The notes beneath the pieces are model-generated. The model did not search any database. It was not told the DNA's origin and saw nothing but the letters and a program-made list of their open reading frames with translations. A DNA stretch of 14,012 nt from Clostridiales bacterium (GTDB lineage Bacteria > Bacillota > Clostridia > Oscillospirales > Oscillospiraceae), in contig DQDL01000069.1 in NCBI GenBank assembly GCA_003533405.1, forward strand, positions 392-14,403, given 5' to 3'. The translations under genes and the position numbers were made by a program. Numbering within the stretch: the first letter of the stretch is position 1; each line of letters starts with the position of its first letter. This document shows positions 1 to 6,457 of this stretch, in pieces.

Positions 1-687
1 GCACATGCCGGTGCCGTCGACCATAATCGGGTCGAGGGAGATGATGGTCTTGATACCGTAGGGGCGGGTGACCTCTGCAAGGAACTTCATCATGATGTCC
101 GGGCCGATAGCGATGACACGGTCAAACTGGGGTCTGCCCTCGGCGATGTTAGCGTCGATCTCCTGCTGCAGCAGAGCGGTGGTAAAGCCCTTGATGCCGT
201 AAGAGCCGTCATCGGTGCAGATAATGGACTTGTTGGAAGCGGCCTTCATCTCGTCCTCAAGGATGACGATATCCTTGCTGCGGAAGCCTGCGATAAAGGT
301 GACATCGATACCCTTCTCGTGCATTTCCTTGGCGATGGGGTATGCGATGGCGCAGCCGACGCCGCCGCCGACGACGCAGACCTTCTTCAGACCGTCCATC
401 TCGGTAGCCTTGCCGAGCGGGCCGACGAAGTCGGAGATGTAGTCGCCTTCTTCAACGGTGTGGAGCATTTTGGTGGTGCGGCCTGCAGCCTGGACCATGA
501 CGGTGACGGTACCCTTCTCACGGTCGTAGCCTGCAACGGAGACAGGGGTACGCTCGCCCTGCTCGTCAAGACGGAAGATGACGAACTGGCCGGCCTGCGC
601 ATGTCTCGCAACCAGCGGAGCTTCGATCTCGAACAGGCAGATGGTCTTTGCCTCGTTCAGAAATCTTTTAGTTACTACTTTGAACAT
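1..687 (-). CDS. NfnA/SudB-type FAD/NAD-binding subunit (sulfide/dihydroorotate dehydrogenase-like), 3' end cut by window
   Basis: Belongs to the ferredoxin-NADP reductase-like family that includes the small subunit of NADH-dependent ferredoxin:NADP oxidoreductase (NfnA), SudB and the PyrK electron-transfer subunit; these proteins carry FAD and a [2Fe-2S] cluster and pair with a flavin/iron-sulfur partner in the cytoplasm. The visible 229 residues show the FAD-binding RTPVS motif (46-50), a glycine-rich NAD-binding motif VGGGVGCA (106-113) and, at the very edge, GTGMC (225-229), whose Cys is normally the first ligand of the [2Fe-2S] cluster. The family is about 280 residues long, so roughly the last 50, with the other three cluster cysteines, lie outside the window. 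Start ATG at 687 is preceded by GAGGTAG at 694-700 and by a good promoter. A gltA/nfnB gene often follows this family downstream, but that region is not visible. The NfnA-versus-SudB choice is inferred; the family assignment is firm. Confidence 0.93.
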   Translation of the reverse strand, partial: MFKVVTKRFLNEAKTICLFEIEAPLVARHAQAGQFVIFRLDEQGERTPVSVAGYDREKGTVTVMVQAAGRTTKMLHTVEEGDYISDFVGPLGKATEMDGLKKVCVVGGGVGCAIAYPIAKEMHEKGIDVTFIAGFRSKDIVILEDEMKAASNKSIICTDDGSYGIKGFTTALLQQEIDANIAEGRPQFDRVIAIGPDIMMKFLAEVTRPYGIKTIISLDPIMVDGTGMC

Positions 688-750
688 TTTTTACTACCTC
701 TTATCCATTTAATAATTAATTTGTTTTCACATTATTCGGATAACAGTCGT

Positions 751-779
751 ATTTTAATCTAATTGCACAGGAATGTCAA
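751..779 (-). promoter_or_regulatory. Sigma-A type promoter for the NfnA-like gene
   Basis: On the minus strand, TTGACA (774-779) and TAAAAT (751-756) are separated by exactly 17 bp. That is a full-consensus -35 and a 5/6 match -10. Transcription would start near 744, giving a leader of about 57 nt before the ATG at 687. Confidence 0.8.
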
Positions 780-800
780 CAGACCAAATGCATAAGTTTG

Positions 801-834
801 TTTAAAAAGCCTTGAATTTCAAAGGCTTTTTAAA
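801..834. other. Strong inverted repeat in the divergent NfnA/galM intergenic region
   Basis: An 11-bp perfect stem (TTTAAAAAGCC at 801-811 with GGCTTTTTAAA at 824-834) encloses a 12-nt loop that can itself pair (TTGA/TCAA). Runs of T or A on each side make it look like a bidirectional intrinsic terminator. However, it lies upstream of both divergent promoters rather than after any gene. It may be a remnant terminator, an insulator between the two promoters, or a protein-binding dyad. Confidence 0.6.
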
Positions 835-882
835 CATGCTTGATTATTAATTAACTAAGAATTGCACATGATCATGCTCAAT

Positions 883-911
883 TTGCGCATTTTTGCGTTT
901 TGCCGTATAAT
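883..911 (+). promoter_or_regulatory. Probable promoter of the aldose 1-epimerase gene
   Basis: TTGCGC (883-888) and a perfect TATAAT (906-911) are spaced 17 bp apart. The predicted start at about 918 would leave a leader of only about 12 nt that begins with the ribosome binding site, which is unusually short. A perfect 10-bp palindrome, CATGATCATG (867-876), sits just upstream of the -35. Confidence 0.5.
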
Positions 912-929
912 GCTGTCGAGGTGAGGCAC

Positions 930-1898
930 ATGTCAGTTGAAAAATCAGGCTTCGGAGAATACACGCTCTATACGATAAAAAACGCCGCCGGAGCGAGTGT
1001 CAGCGTAACGGATCTCGGTGCGGCGGTACAAAGCATCGTCGTTCCCGACAGAAACGGTGTCTTGGGAGATGTCGTCCTCGGCTACGATACGCCGCAGGAA
1101 TATCTTGAAAACGATGGCTATTTCGGAGCCGCCGTCGGCAGATACGCAAACCGCATCGCCGGTGCGCAGTTCACGCTGAACGGCAATGTTTATAAGCTCA
1201 CCGCAAACGAGGGTGCAAACACCCTGCACGGCGGTGTCGGATTTTCAAAGCGCCGCTTTGATGTTGCTGCCGTCACCGAAAATTCCGTGCGCTTTGAGCT
1301 AACTGACCCTGACGGGGGCGACGGTTTCCCGGGAAATATCACGGTGAGCGTGGAGTATGAGTTTGCAGAGGATAATAAGCTCATCATAAGCTACACCGCC
1401 CGCAGCGACAGGGACACAGTGCTCAATCTTACAAACCATAGCTATTTTAACCTCGCAGGCAGGGGAGATATCCTCTCGCACGAGCTTATGATAAATTCGG
1501 ACAGCTACCTGCCCGTTGACGGTGAGCTCATCCCGACAGGCGAGGTGAGACCCATTGACGGCACGCCTTTTGATTTCCGCACCCGCCGAGAGATCAAAAA
1601 CGGATATTACGACCACTGCTTTGTGCTGAACGGCGAAAAATGCGCTGAGCTGTACGAGCCCGAGTGCGGCAGAATTATGCGTTTCACGACCGACATGCCC
1701 GCCGTCCAGTTCTACGCAGGCGGCGCAACGGGCACACGAAACGGCAAAAACGGCGCAGTCTACGGCAAAAACTCCGCCCTGTGCTTAGAAACGCAGTTTT
1801 ACCCCGATGCACCCAACCGCCCCAACTTCCCGACCACCGTCCTGAAAGCGAACGAGACCTACTCACACCGCACGGTGTACGAGTTTACGACCGAATAA
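930..1898 (+). CDS. galM: Aldose 1-epimerase (galactose mutarotase)
   Basis: Interconverts the alpha and beta anomers of hexoses such as galactose and glucose, feeding the Leloir pathway; cytoplasmic. The 322-residue protein is full length for the family. The active-site residues are visible: H100 in the HGG motif, catalytic base/acid H170 in TNHSYFNL, D228 in DHC, and catalytic E287 in ETQFYPDAPN; GRYANRI lies at 70-76. I chose ATG 930 because GAGGTG (918-923) lies six bases upstream; an in-frame TTG at 900 would overlap the -10 element and has no ribosome binding site. The gene stands alone with its own promoter and a hairpin terminator; no other galactose gene is nearby, so the physiological sugar cannot be told from context. 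Confidence 0.95.
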   Translation: MSVEKSGFGEYTLYTIKNAAGASVSVTDLGAAVQSIVVPDRNGVLGDVVLGYDTPQEYLENDGYFGAAVGRYANRIAGAQFTLNGNVYKLTANEGANTLHGGVGFSKRRFDVAAVTENSVRFELTDPDGGDGFPGNITVSVEYEFAEDNKLIISYTARSDRDTVLNLTNHSYFNLAGRGDILSHELMINSDSYLPVDGELIPTGEVRPIDGTPFDFRTRREIKNGYYDHCFVLNGEKCAELYEPECGRIMRFTTDMPAVQFYAGGATGTRNGKNGAVYGKNSALCLETQFYPDAPNRPNFPTTVLKANETYSHRTVYEFTTE

Positions 1899-1902
1899 AA
1901 GG

Positions 1903-1939
1903 AATAACCTCTGCGCTTTAGGCACAGAGGTTATTTTAA
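1903..1939. terminator. Bidirectional intrinsic terminator between galM and merR-type gene
   Basis: A perfect 11-bp stem (AATAACCTCTG at 1903-1913 with its complement at 1925-1935) with an 11-nt loop lies in the 44-bp gap between two convergent genes. It is followed by a short T-rich tract on the plus strand and by CCTTTTATT on the minus strand. It would stop transcripts from both sides. Confidence 0.8.
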
Positions 1940-1942
1940 TGC

Positions 1943-2758
1943 TTACTTCTTGACTATGGGGTAGCAGGCTTCGGTCACGAACTCGTCGGGGTTTTGCGTT
2001 TCGTGGGGGCTGACATGGTAGATGTTGAACATCGGGCCTGCGTAGTCATAGCCGTTTGCGTCTATCCATGCGGTCATGGCGGCGTAGACATCGGTTATCT
2101 GCTCGTAGCTGCCCTTGAAGGTGCAGCTTGCGACGGTGACCTCGGGCAGGGTGCGAAACTTCACATGCTCGGTGTCGGGGTAGCTTCCCTTGACGGTCTT
2201 CCATGCAAGCACCTCGACATTTTCCTCCCTGTACTCGCCGTCAAGGAAGGTCACTGCGCACAGGCAGGGGTCGGCGGGAACAAGCCCCATGCGGCAGGTC
2301 TCTCCGACCAAAACGCTCCACACCATGCCCTCGGCCTCATAGCGGGGAATGGTCATCTGAACGGTGGCGGCATAGCGCTCGGGTATAGTCTTTACGGTAA
2401 CATCATAGCTCATAGTTTCTTCCTTTCTCAGCCGTTTTCGGGCTGCGTCCAGAAGCGTCAGCTTATACGCCGTATCATTGGACAGCTCCTCAAGCTCACG
2501 CTGCCGCTGCGAGAAAAAGCGCTCGAGCGCCTCGGGGTCATCGTACACCTCGAGTATCCTCACGATATCGGCAAGGGAAAAGCCCATATCCTTAAGGGCG
2601 GTTATTCTGCCGACGGTGGGGAGCTGATCTTCCCTGTAGTAGCGGTAATCGGTGAAGCGGTCGACTACGGCGGGTTTTAATAAACCGATCTCGTCATAAT
2701 GGCGGAGCATTCTGACGCTGACTCTGGACAGCTTTGAAAATTCTCCGATCTTCAGCAT
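1943..2758 (-). CDS. MerR-family transcriptional regulator with GyrI-like effector-binding domain
   Basis: A BmrR-type one-component regulator of 271 residues. Residues 1-70 form the MerR winged helix-turn-helix (IGEFSKLSRVSVRMLRHYDEIGLLKP then YRYY). Residues about 76-112 are the helical dimerisation linker. Residues about 117-271 form a GyrI-like/AraC-type ligand-binding domain, with the usual late TEACYP segment placing a Glu (E263) where BmrR relatives bury an acidic residue that meets cationic drugs. Start ATG 2758 has AGGAGG seven bases upstream. Its promoter has a 19-bp spacer with a dyad, which fits direct autoregulation by DNA distortion. No transporter or other target gene is adjacent, so the ligand is unknown; a lipophilic cation or drug is only a family-based guess. 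Read-through from the upstream GNAT gene is possible, since no terminator separates them. Confidence 0.92.
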   Translation of the reverse strand: MLKIGEFSKLSRVSVRMLRHYDEIGLLKPAVVDRFTDYRYYREDQLPTVGRITALKDMGFSLADIVRILEVYDDPEALERFFSQRQRELEELSNDTAYKLTLLDAARKRLRKEETMSYDVTVKTIPERYAATVQMTIPRYEAEGMVWSVLVGETCRMGLVPADPCLCAVTFLDGEYREENVEVLAWKTVKGSYPDTEHVKFRTLPEVTVASCTFKGSYEQITDVYAAMTAWIDANGYDYAGPMFNIYHVSPHETQNPDEFVTEACYPIVKK

Positions 2759-2799
2759 GGCGGTACCTCCTGTGCTGTGTAATTTCTGAGCTCGGTCCT

Positions 2800-2830
2800 A
2801 TGATATTGCCTACCACAGTGTGAGAGTCAA
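2800..2830 (-). promoter_or_regulatory. MerR-type promoter with 19-bp spacer and operator dyad
   Basis: On the minus strand, TTGACT (2825-2830) and TATCAT (2800-2805) are separated by 19 bp, the over-long spacing that MerR-family activators correct. An imperfect dyad, CTCTCAC-act-GTGGTAG, occupies 2810-2826 inside the spacer, with 5 of 7 positions symmetrical. The -35 lies only 9 bp from the stop codon of the upstream GNAT gene. Confidence 0.75.
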
Positions 2831-2839
2831 TAGGGAATT

Positions 2840-3649
2840 TTAATCTAAAGCCAAATTCCAAACCGTGTCACGGGGGAGATCCTTGGCCTCGTAGGCGGCG
2901 ATAAAGGGAGTGCCGTAGCGGTCGGGGCGGCGGACTAGCGCACTTTTTGCGCCGAGCTTACGGCACAGTGCCGGGATGAACTCCGGCGTGTCGTTCAGAA
3001 CCTCTTTCACGAGCAGAACGCCGTTATCCACATAGCCGCAGGCGATACCGCCCTTGCAGCCGAACAGCCCACCGCCGTAGGTCTTGCACAACGCCTCCTG
3101 AAACAGCATGTAGCCGTAGTTTAGGTTTACATAATTATTATCGCGCAAAATATCCGCACGCTTGAAGGCGTACTCGTCGGCAAAGAGCAGGGTTATCTCG
3201 GCGGGGCTGTCCGAGGGGAACACCGTCTCGTACATGCATCTTGCTGCGGTCTGAAATCCGCCGACCCGCTCGTACCATGCGTACAGCGACTCCTCGGCGG
3301 GCAGCGTTGTGCAAATTTCAATGCCGTTTTCCCAGCAGTACCTCTCGCAGGCGGAAATGAGCTTTGCGCCGATGCCGCAATTGCGGGCAGAAGGCTCAAC
3401 GGCGACGGCGTAGATATACCCGAGCTTCACCGGCGGCTTTTCGGGGCACCACAGCTCGGCATCCAAAAGGTACGCAGCGCCCAAAAGCTCACCGCCACTG
3501 TCTGCGACAAGCCCCGTGCCCATCGACGGCAGCAGCTCAAAAAAGCGGTCAACGAGCTCCGGTGCATCGCCGAAAGTCTCCGTCCACAGGCGCTTGAGCG
3601 AGGGGATGTCCTCCTGCCGGTATTCGTTTATATTGATTGCGTAGTACAT
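2840..3649 (-). CDS. GNAT-family N-acetyltransferase
   Basis: A 269-residue protein whose N-terminal half is a GNAT fold for acetyl-CoA-dependent transfer to an amine. The acetyl-CoA-binding motif A is visible at 84-95 (VEPSARNCGIGA, with the R89-x-x-G-x-G pyrophosphate loop), preceded by the YIYAVAV strand (78-84); YAWYERVGGF (123-132) is the typical late GNAT motif. The C-terminal half (about 145-269) is not a clear second acetyltransferase and I cannot name it; a similar layout occurs in two-part GNAT proteins of Clostridia. It is the last gene of the cca-udg-DUF2156-GNAT operon, starting 1 nt after the stop of the DUF2156 gene with only a weak AAGG upstream, so translation is probably coupled. 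The substrate is unknown. Confidence 0.85.
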   Translation of the reverse strand: MYYAININEYRQEDIPSLKRLWTETFGDAPELVDRFFELLPSMGTGLVADSGGELLGAAYLLDAELWCPEKPPVKLGYIYAVAVEPSARNCGIGAKLISACERYCWENGIEICTTLPAEESLYAWYERVGGFQTAARCMYETVFPSDSPAEITLLFADEYAFKRADILRDNNYVNLNYGYMLFQEALCKTYGGGLFGCKGGIACGYVDNGVLLVKEVLNDTPEFIPALCRKLGAKSALVRRPDRYGTPFIAAYEAKDLPRDTVWNLALD

Positions 3650-3650
3650 A

Positions 3651-4547
3651 TCATTTTGACCTTACGATGTATTTTATAAGTATCTCCTCGGGCTTGTACG
3701 ACAGCTTCGAGGTGCGCAGAGCGGGGTTGCCCATGTCATCTTCTCGGTTTACATAACGCACATCCGGGTGCTTTGCCATGACCATGCGGGCCATCTCACG
3801 GCAGAGCATTGTGTATGCTCCGTCAATGTCGGTGTAGGCCTTTTCAAAGTGTGTGCAGAAGGTGTCGGAGTTTATGACCTCGCCGACGGTGAAGCCGACG
3901 AGCCTGCCGTCTGCGATGAGCATGCCGCCCTCAAGCCCGAGCTCGTCAAAGCTTTCAAAGCCACGGACTATTGCATCGTGCTCAAAGCCTATATCGGCGG
4001 TAAGCCTGTCTTGAGACTGCTGTGTCCACTTATCGAGCATATCGAGGCAATCGGGGAGACGCTCGGCCGTTATCGGCTCAAAGCTCCATTTGTGCTCTGC
4101 CTCAAAGCGGTTACAGTAGTTGCGCTTTGCGTGCAAATGTCTGCCCGGGTATTCGGCGAGCTTGTCTATCTCGTAGATGTAGTCTGAAAAATCCCTGTCC
4201 TCGGTGACTTCAAACTCATCGGGATAAGCTTCGTTTATGAGCGCAAGGTGTTCCTCGCAAATGCCGCAGATGCGCAAGGGGAGAGCGTTCCTGTCGCATA
4301 TGCCCTGCATAAATTCAAAGCTCGGGCGGATATCTCCGCTGCCGACGGGGAAGGCGAAGAATAGATCACCCTTTCTGTGCAGCAAAGTGACGAGTCTGTC
4401 GCCGCAGAGGGTGACAGACTGCTTAAAGCGCTTGTCCCACATGTAAACATTGCCGAAGCAGAAGTCGGCACTGCGGGAGTTTTCAATTTCAAAAAGCCTG
4501 TCAACGGCAGGCTTTAGGTCAAGTGTGATTGGTTTAAGAGAGTGCAT
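3651..4547 (-). CDS. DUF2156 protein (MprF C-terminal aminoacyltransferase-like, soluble)
   Basis: A 298-residue protein of the DUF2156/LPG_synthase_C family, the GNAT-like fold that in MprF moves lysine or alanine from aminoacyl-tRNA to phosphatidylglycerol. Family hallmarks are LAEYPGRHLHAKRN (130-143) and the C-terminal block YVNREDDMGNPALR (265-278) followed by KLSYKP. No membrane segment is present and the MprF flippase half is missing, so this is a free-standing soluble form as found in many Firmicutes; its real substrate is not established. The start lies 3 nt downstream of the udg stop and 100 nt of coupling context precede it; AAGGA upstream is far from the ATG. It sits between DNA repair/tRNA maturation genes and a GNAT gene, suggesting a second acyl- or aminoacyl-transfer step, but that is inference. 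Confidence 0.88.
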   Translation of the reverse strand: MHSLKPITLDLKPAVDRLFEIENSRSADFCFGNVYMWDKRFKQSVTLCGDRLVTLLHRKGDLFFAFPVGSGDIRPSFEFMQGICDRNALPLRICGICEEHLALINEAYPDEFEVTEDRDFSDYIYEIDKLAEYPGRHLHAKRNYCNRFEAEHKWSFEPITAERLPDCLDMLDKWTQQSQDRLTADIGFEHDAIVRGFESFDELGLEGGMLIADGRLVGFTVGEVINSDTFCTHFEKAYTDIDGAYTMLCREMARMVMAKHPDVRYVNREDDMGNPALRTSKLSYKPEEILIKYIVRSK

Positions 4548-4550
4548 CGG

Positions 4551-5123
4551 TCAATAGGTTTCCTTACAAATTCTTTTTATCTCGCTTCTTATCGAGCGCA
4601 GGTCGGCAAAGGTCTCGGGGCGCTTTGAAATATCCCTGAGCAGCGCCGAGGGGTGGTATATCGCAGTCATGCGGCGGCCGTTAATGTCAAACCACAGTCC
4701 GTGCTCACGGGTGATGCGGAAATCATCCCGAATGAGCGCTGTGGCGGAAATGCGGCCGAGACATATAATTATTTTTGGGTCAATGAGCTCTATCTGCTCT
4801 GCGAGCCACGGGTAGCAGGCATCCTGCTCCTCGTCACGGGGGTCACGGTTTCTCGGCGGGCGGCACTTTACGATGTTTGCGATGTACACCTTGCTGCGGT
4901 CAAGGTCTATCATCCTGAGCATATCGTCAAGCAGCTGCCCCGCCGGCCCCACAAAGGGTATGCCCTGCAGATCCTCCTGCTCACCCGGGCCTTCGCCGAT
5001 GAGCATGACCTCGGCACGGTCGTTGCCGACACCGAACACCAGATTCGTCCGTGTTTTGCCGAGCTCGCAGCGCATGCAGCCCAAACAATTGGCGTTCAGC
5101 TCTTCCATATTAGCACAGCGCAT
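4551..5123 (-). CDS. Family 4 (type 4/5-like) uracil-DNA glycosylase, iron-sulfur
   Basis: Removes uracil from deaminated DNA to start base-excision repair. The 190-residue protein has the four cysteines that hold the [4Fe-4S] cluster in family 4 enzymes: C16 and C19 (CMRCEL), C87 in KCRPPRNRDP and C103 in DACYPWL. Active-site motifs are GEGPGEQED (43-51) and HPSALLRD (157-164), typical of family 4 rather than of family 1 Ung. Start ATG 5123 overlaps the cca stop by one base (TGATG) and has GGAGG seven bases upstream, inside the end of cca, so the two genes are translationally coupled. The length is normal for the family. A second ATG at codon 6 is possible but has a poorer site. Confidence 0.95.
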   Translation of the reverse strand: MRCANMEELNANCLGCMRCELGKTRTNLVFGVGNDRAEVMLIGEGPGEQEDLQGIPFVGPAGQLLDDMLRMIDLDRSKVYIANIVKCRPPRNRDPRDEEQDACYPWLAEQIELIDPKIIICLGRISATALIRDDFRITREHGLWFDINGRRMTAIYHPSALLRDISKRPETFADLRSIRSEIKRICKETY

Positions 5124-6316
5124 CAGCTTTCCTCCGAATACTTCGCAAGCTCCAGCAGGATCTCACGCTTGTTGTTGTCAGGGTATTCCATTACATAGTC
5201 GAGCAGGAACTTGAGCATCTCGCCAAGTTCGGGACCCTTGAGCCCGAGACTTAGCAGGTCATCGCCCGAGACGACAAGATGTTTGAGCGAAAAGCACTCG
5301 CCGCTTTTGAGCACGGCTTTGAACTCCTTTTCGCAGTTAAGTCCGTTTATGACATCATAGGCGGCGACGGCGCAGGCGACGGAGTCTACCCCGTAGCGGC
5401 TCAAAAGCCTTTTCCAGCCGAGCTTATCGGTGGGTGCTTCGCACTTTAGCATCTCCTCTGCATCGGCGCAGCAGCGCAGGGTGCGCCCATCGAGCCGCAG
5501 CTCCTCCAAAAATGCGTGCGCAGACGGGATATAGCCGTATTTTTGGAGCATTATACTTAATGTGACCCAGCGGGTCAGGGGCTTGCGGGACATGTTCGCA
5601 ATGTCGGCATAATTGGGGCTTGCCCAGCCGTTTCCGGGTATGTAGCGCTTTAAAAGTCCGAACTTTATCGCAACGCCGAGTGTCTCGGGGCGGGTCGTGA
5701 GCAAAATCTTCTCAAGCTCATCACGCACACGCTCCGGCGCAAGCTCGGAAGCTAAGGGTGAGCATTCCGATATGGCGGCAACGGTCCCGTATTCTATTGT
5801 AAAGCCGAGACGGGCGGAAAAACGGAGCGCCCTGAACATTCGCAGTGCATCCTCATTAAAGCGCAGCATCGGGTCGCCGACACAGCGTATCGTACGCTCA
5901 CGGATAGCCTGCACGCCGTCAAAGGGGTCTGAGAGCATGCCGTCTGCCGAAAGGGCGATGGCGTTCATCGTAAAATCACGGCGGCTGAGGTCGCTTATGA
6001 GGTCGGAAACGAAAGTTACCGACTCCGGCCTGCGGTGGTCACGGTAGCTGCCGTCGGTGCGGAAGGTGGTGACCTCGGCGGAGCGGTTGCCGACCTTGAC
6101 GGTGACGGTGCCGTGCTTTATGCCGGTGGGCTCCGAGCCCGGGAAAATGCTCATGACCTCCTCGGGCAGAGCACTCGTGCATATATCCCAGTCCTGCGGG
6201 GTAATGTCCATGAGCATATCACGGACGCAGCCGCCGACAAGATACGCCTGATGCGATCTTGCCTGCAGACCGAACAGTATTTGCCTGACATATTTGGGCG
6301 GGTTTATTTGTGGCAT
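5123..6316 (-). CDS. cca: CCA tRNA nucleotidyltransferase (class II polymerase beta superfamily)
   Basis: Adds or repairs the 3'-CCA end of tRNA using CTP and ATP. The 397-residue protein shows the class II hallmarks in order: LVGGCVRD (26-33), the catalytic metal-binding carboxylates D42-W-D44, the RRDFTMNA motif (112-119) and the EDALRMFRALRF template motif (155-166), whose ED-xx-R residues select CTP and ATP. The length fits the usual Firmicutes enzyme without a fused HD phosphohydrolase. I chose ATG 6316 because AGGTG lies six bases upstream; an in-frame GTG at 6325 overlaps that ribosome binding site. It is the first gene of the four-gene minus-strand operon, divergent from murC. A poly(A) polymerase is the main alternative but the motif pattern and the single copy here favour CCA addition. 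Confidence 0.94.
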   Translation of the reverse strand: MPQINPPKYVRQILFGLQARSHQAYLVGGCVRDMLMDITPQDWDICTSALPEEVMSIFPGSEPTGIKHGTVTVKVGNRSAEVTTFRTDGSYRDHRRPESVTFVSDLISDLSRRDFTMNAIALSADGMLSDPFDGVQAIRERTIRCVGDPMLRFNEDALRMFRALRFSARLGFTIEYGTVAAISECSPLASELAPERVRDELEKILLTTRPETLGVAIKFGLLKRYIPGNGWASPNYADIANMSRKPLTRWVTLSIMLQKYGYIPSAHAFLEELRLDGRTLRCCADAEEMLKCEAPTDKLGWKRLLSRYGVDSVACAVAAYDVINGLNCEKEFKAVLKSGECFSLKHLVVSGDDLLSLGLKGPELGEMLKFLLDYVMEYPDNNKREILLELAKYSEES

Positions 6317-6353
6317 GAATAACACCTATAACAGTATATGAATGTTAAACTAC

Positions 6354-6382
6354 TTGTAAAGTCTCGATTACAGTATTATAAT
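6354..6382 (+). promoter_or_regulatory. Promoter of murC
   Basis: TTGTAA (6354-6359) and a perfect TATAAT (6377-6382) are 17 bp apart. Transcription would start near 6389, inside the 19-bp palindrome, giving a leader of about 69 nt. Its -10 shares five bases with the -10 of the opposing cca promoter. Confidence 0.7.
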
Positions 6383-6406
6383 ATCATTTGCCAAATGATA
6401 CATCAA
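6378..6406 (-). promoter_or_regulatory. Promoter of the cca operon
   Basis: On the minus strand, TTGATG (6401-6406) and TATTAT (6378-6383) are 17 bp apart. Transcription would start near 6371, about 55 nt before the cca ATG. The spacer is almost entirely filled by a perfect palindrome. Confidence 0.7.
6382..6400. promoter_or_regulatory. Perfect 19-bp palindrome, probable operator shared by cca and murC promoters
   Basis: The arms TATCATTTG (6382-6390) and CAAATGATA (6392-6400) are exact complements around a single central base (6391). On the cca side it fills the -35/-10 spacer; on the murC side it runs from the last -10 base to about +12. A dimeric protein bound here would be expected to block both promoters. 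The regulator is not identifiable from the window. Confidence 0.6.
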
Positions 6407-6457
6407 TAAGAATTTGTAAATTAAAGATGCGGCAAAATCGCATTGATTGGAGATATT

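Noticed and set aside
319..762. A 147-codon plus-strand open frame over the NfnA-like gene start and its promoter
   Set aside because: Runs through the opposite-strand promoter and ribosome binding site of a recognised gene and has no family features.
900..929. An upstream TTG start for galM
   Set aside because: It would lie over the TATAAT box and lacks a ribosome binding site; ATG 930 has a well-placed GAGGTG.
1994..2680. A 228-codon plus-strand open frame opposite the MerR-type gene
   Set aside because: Antisense to a well-defined regulator with HTH and effector domain; no motif of its own.
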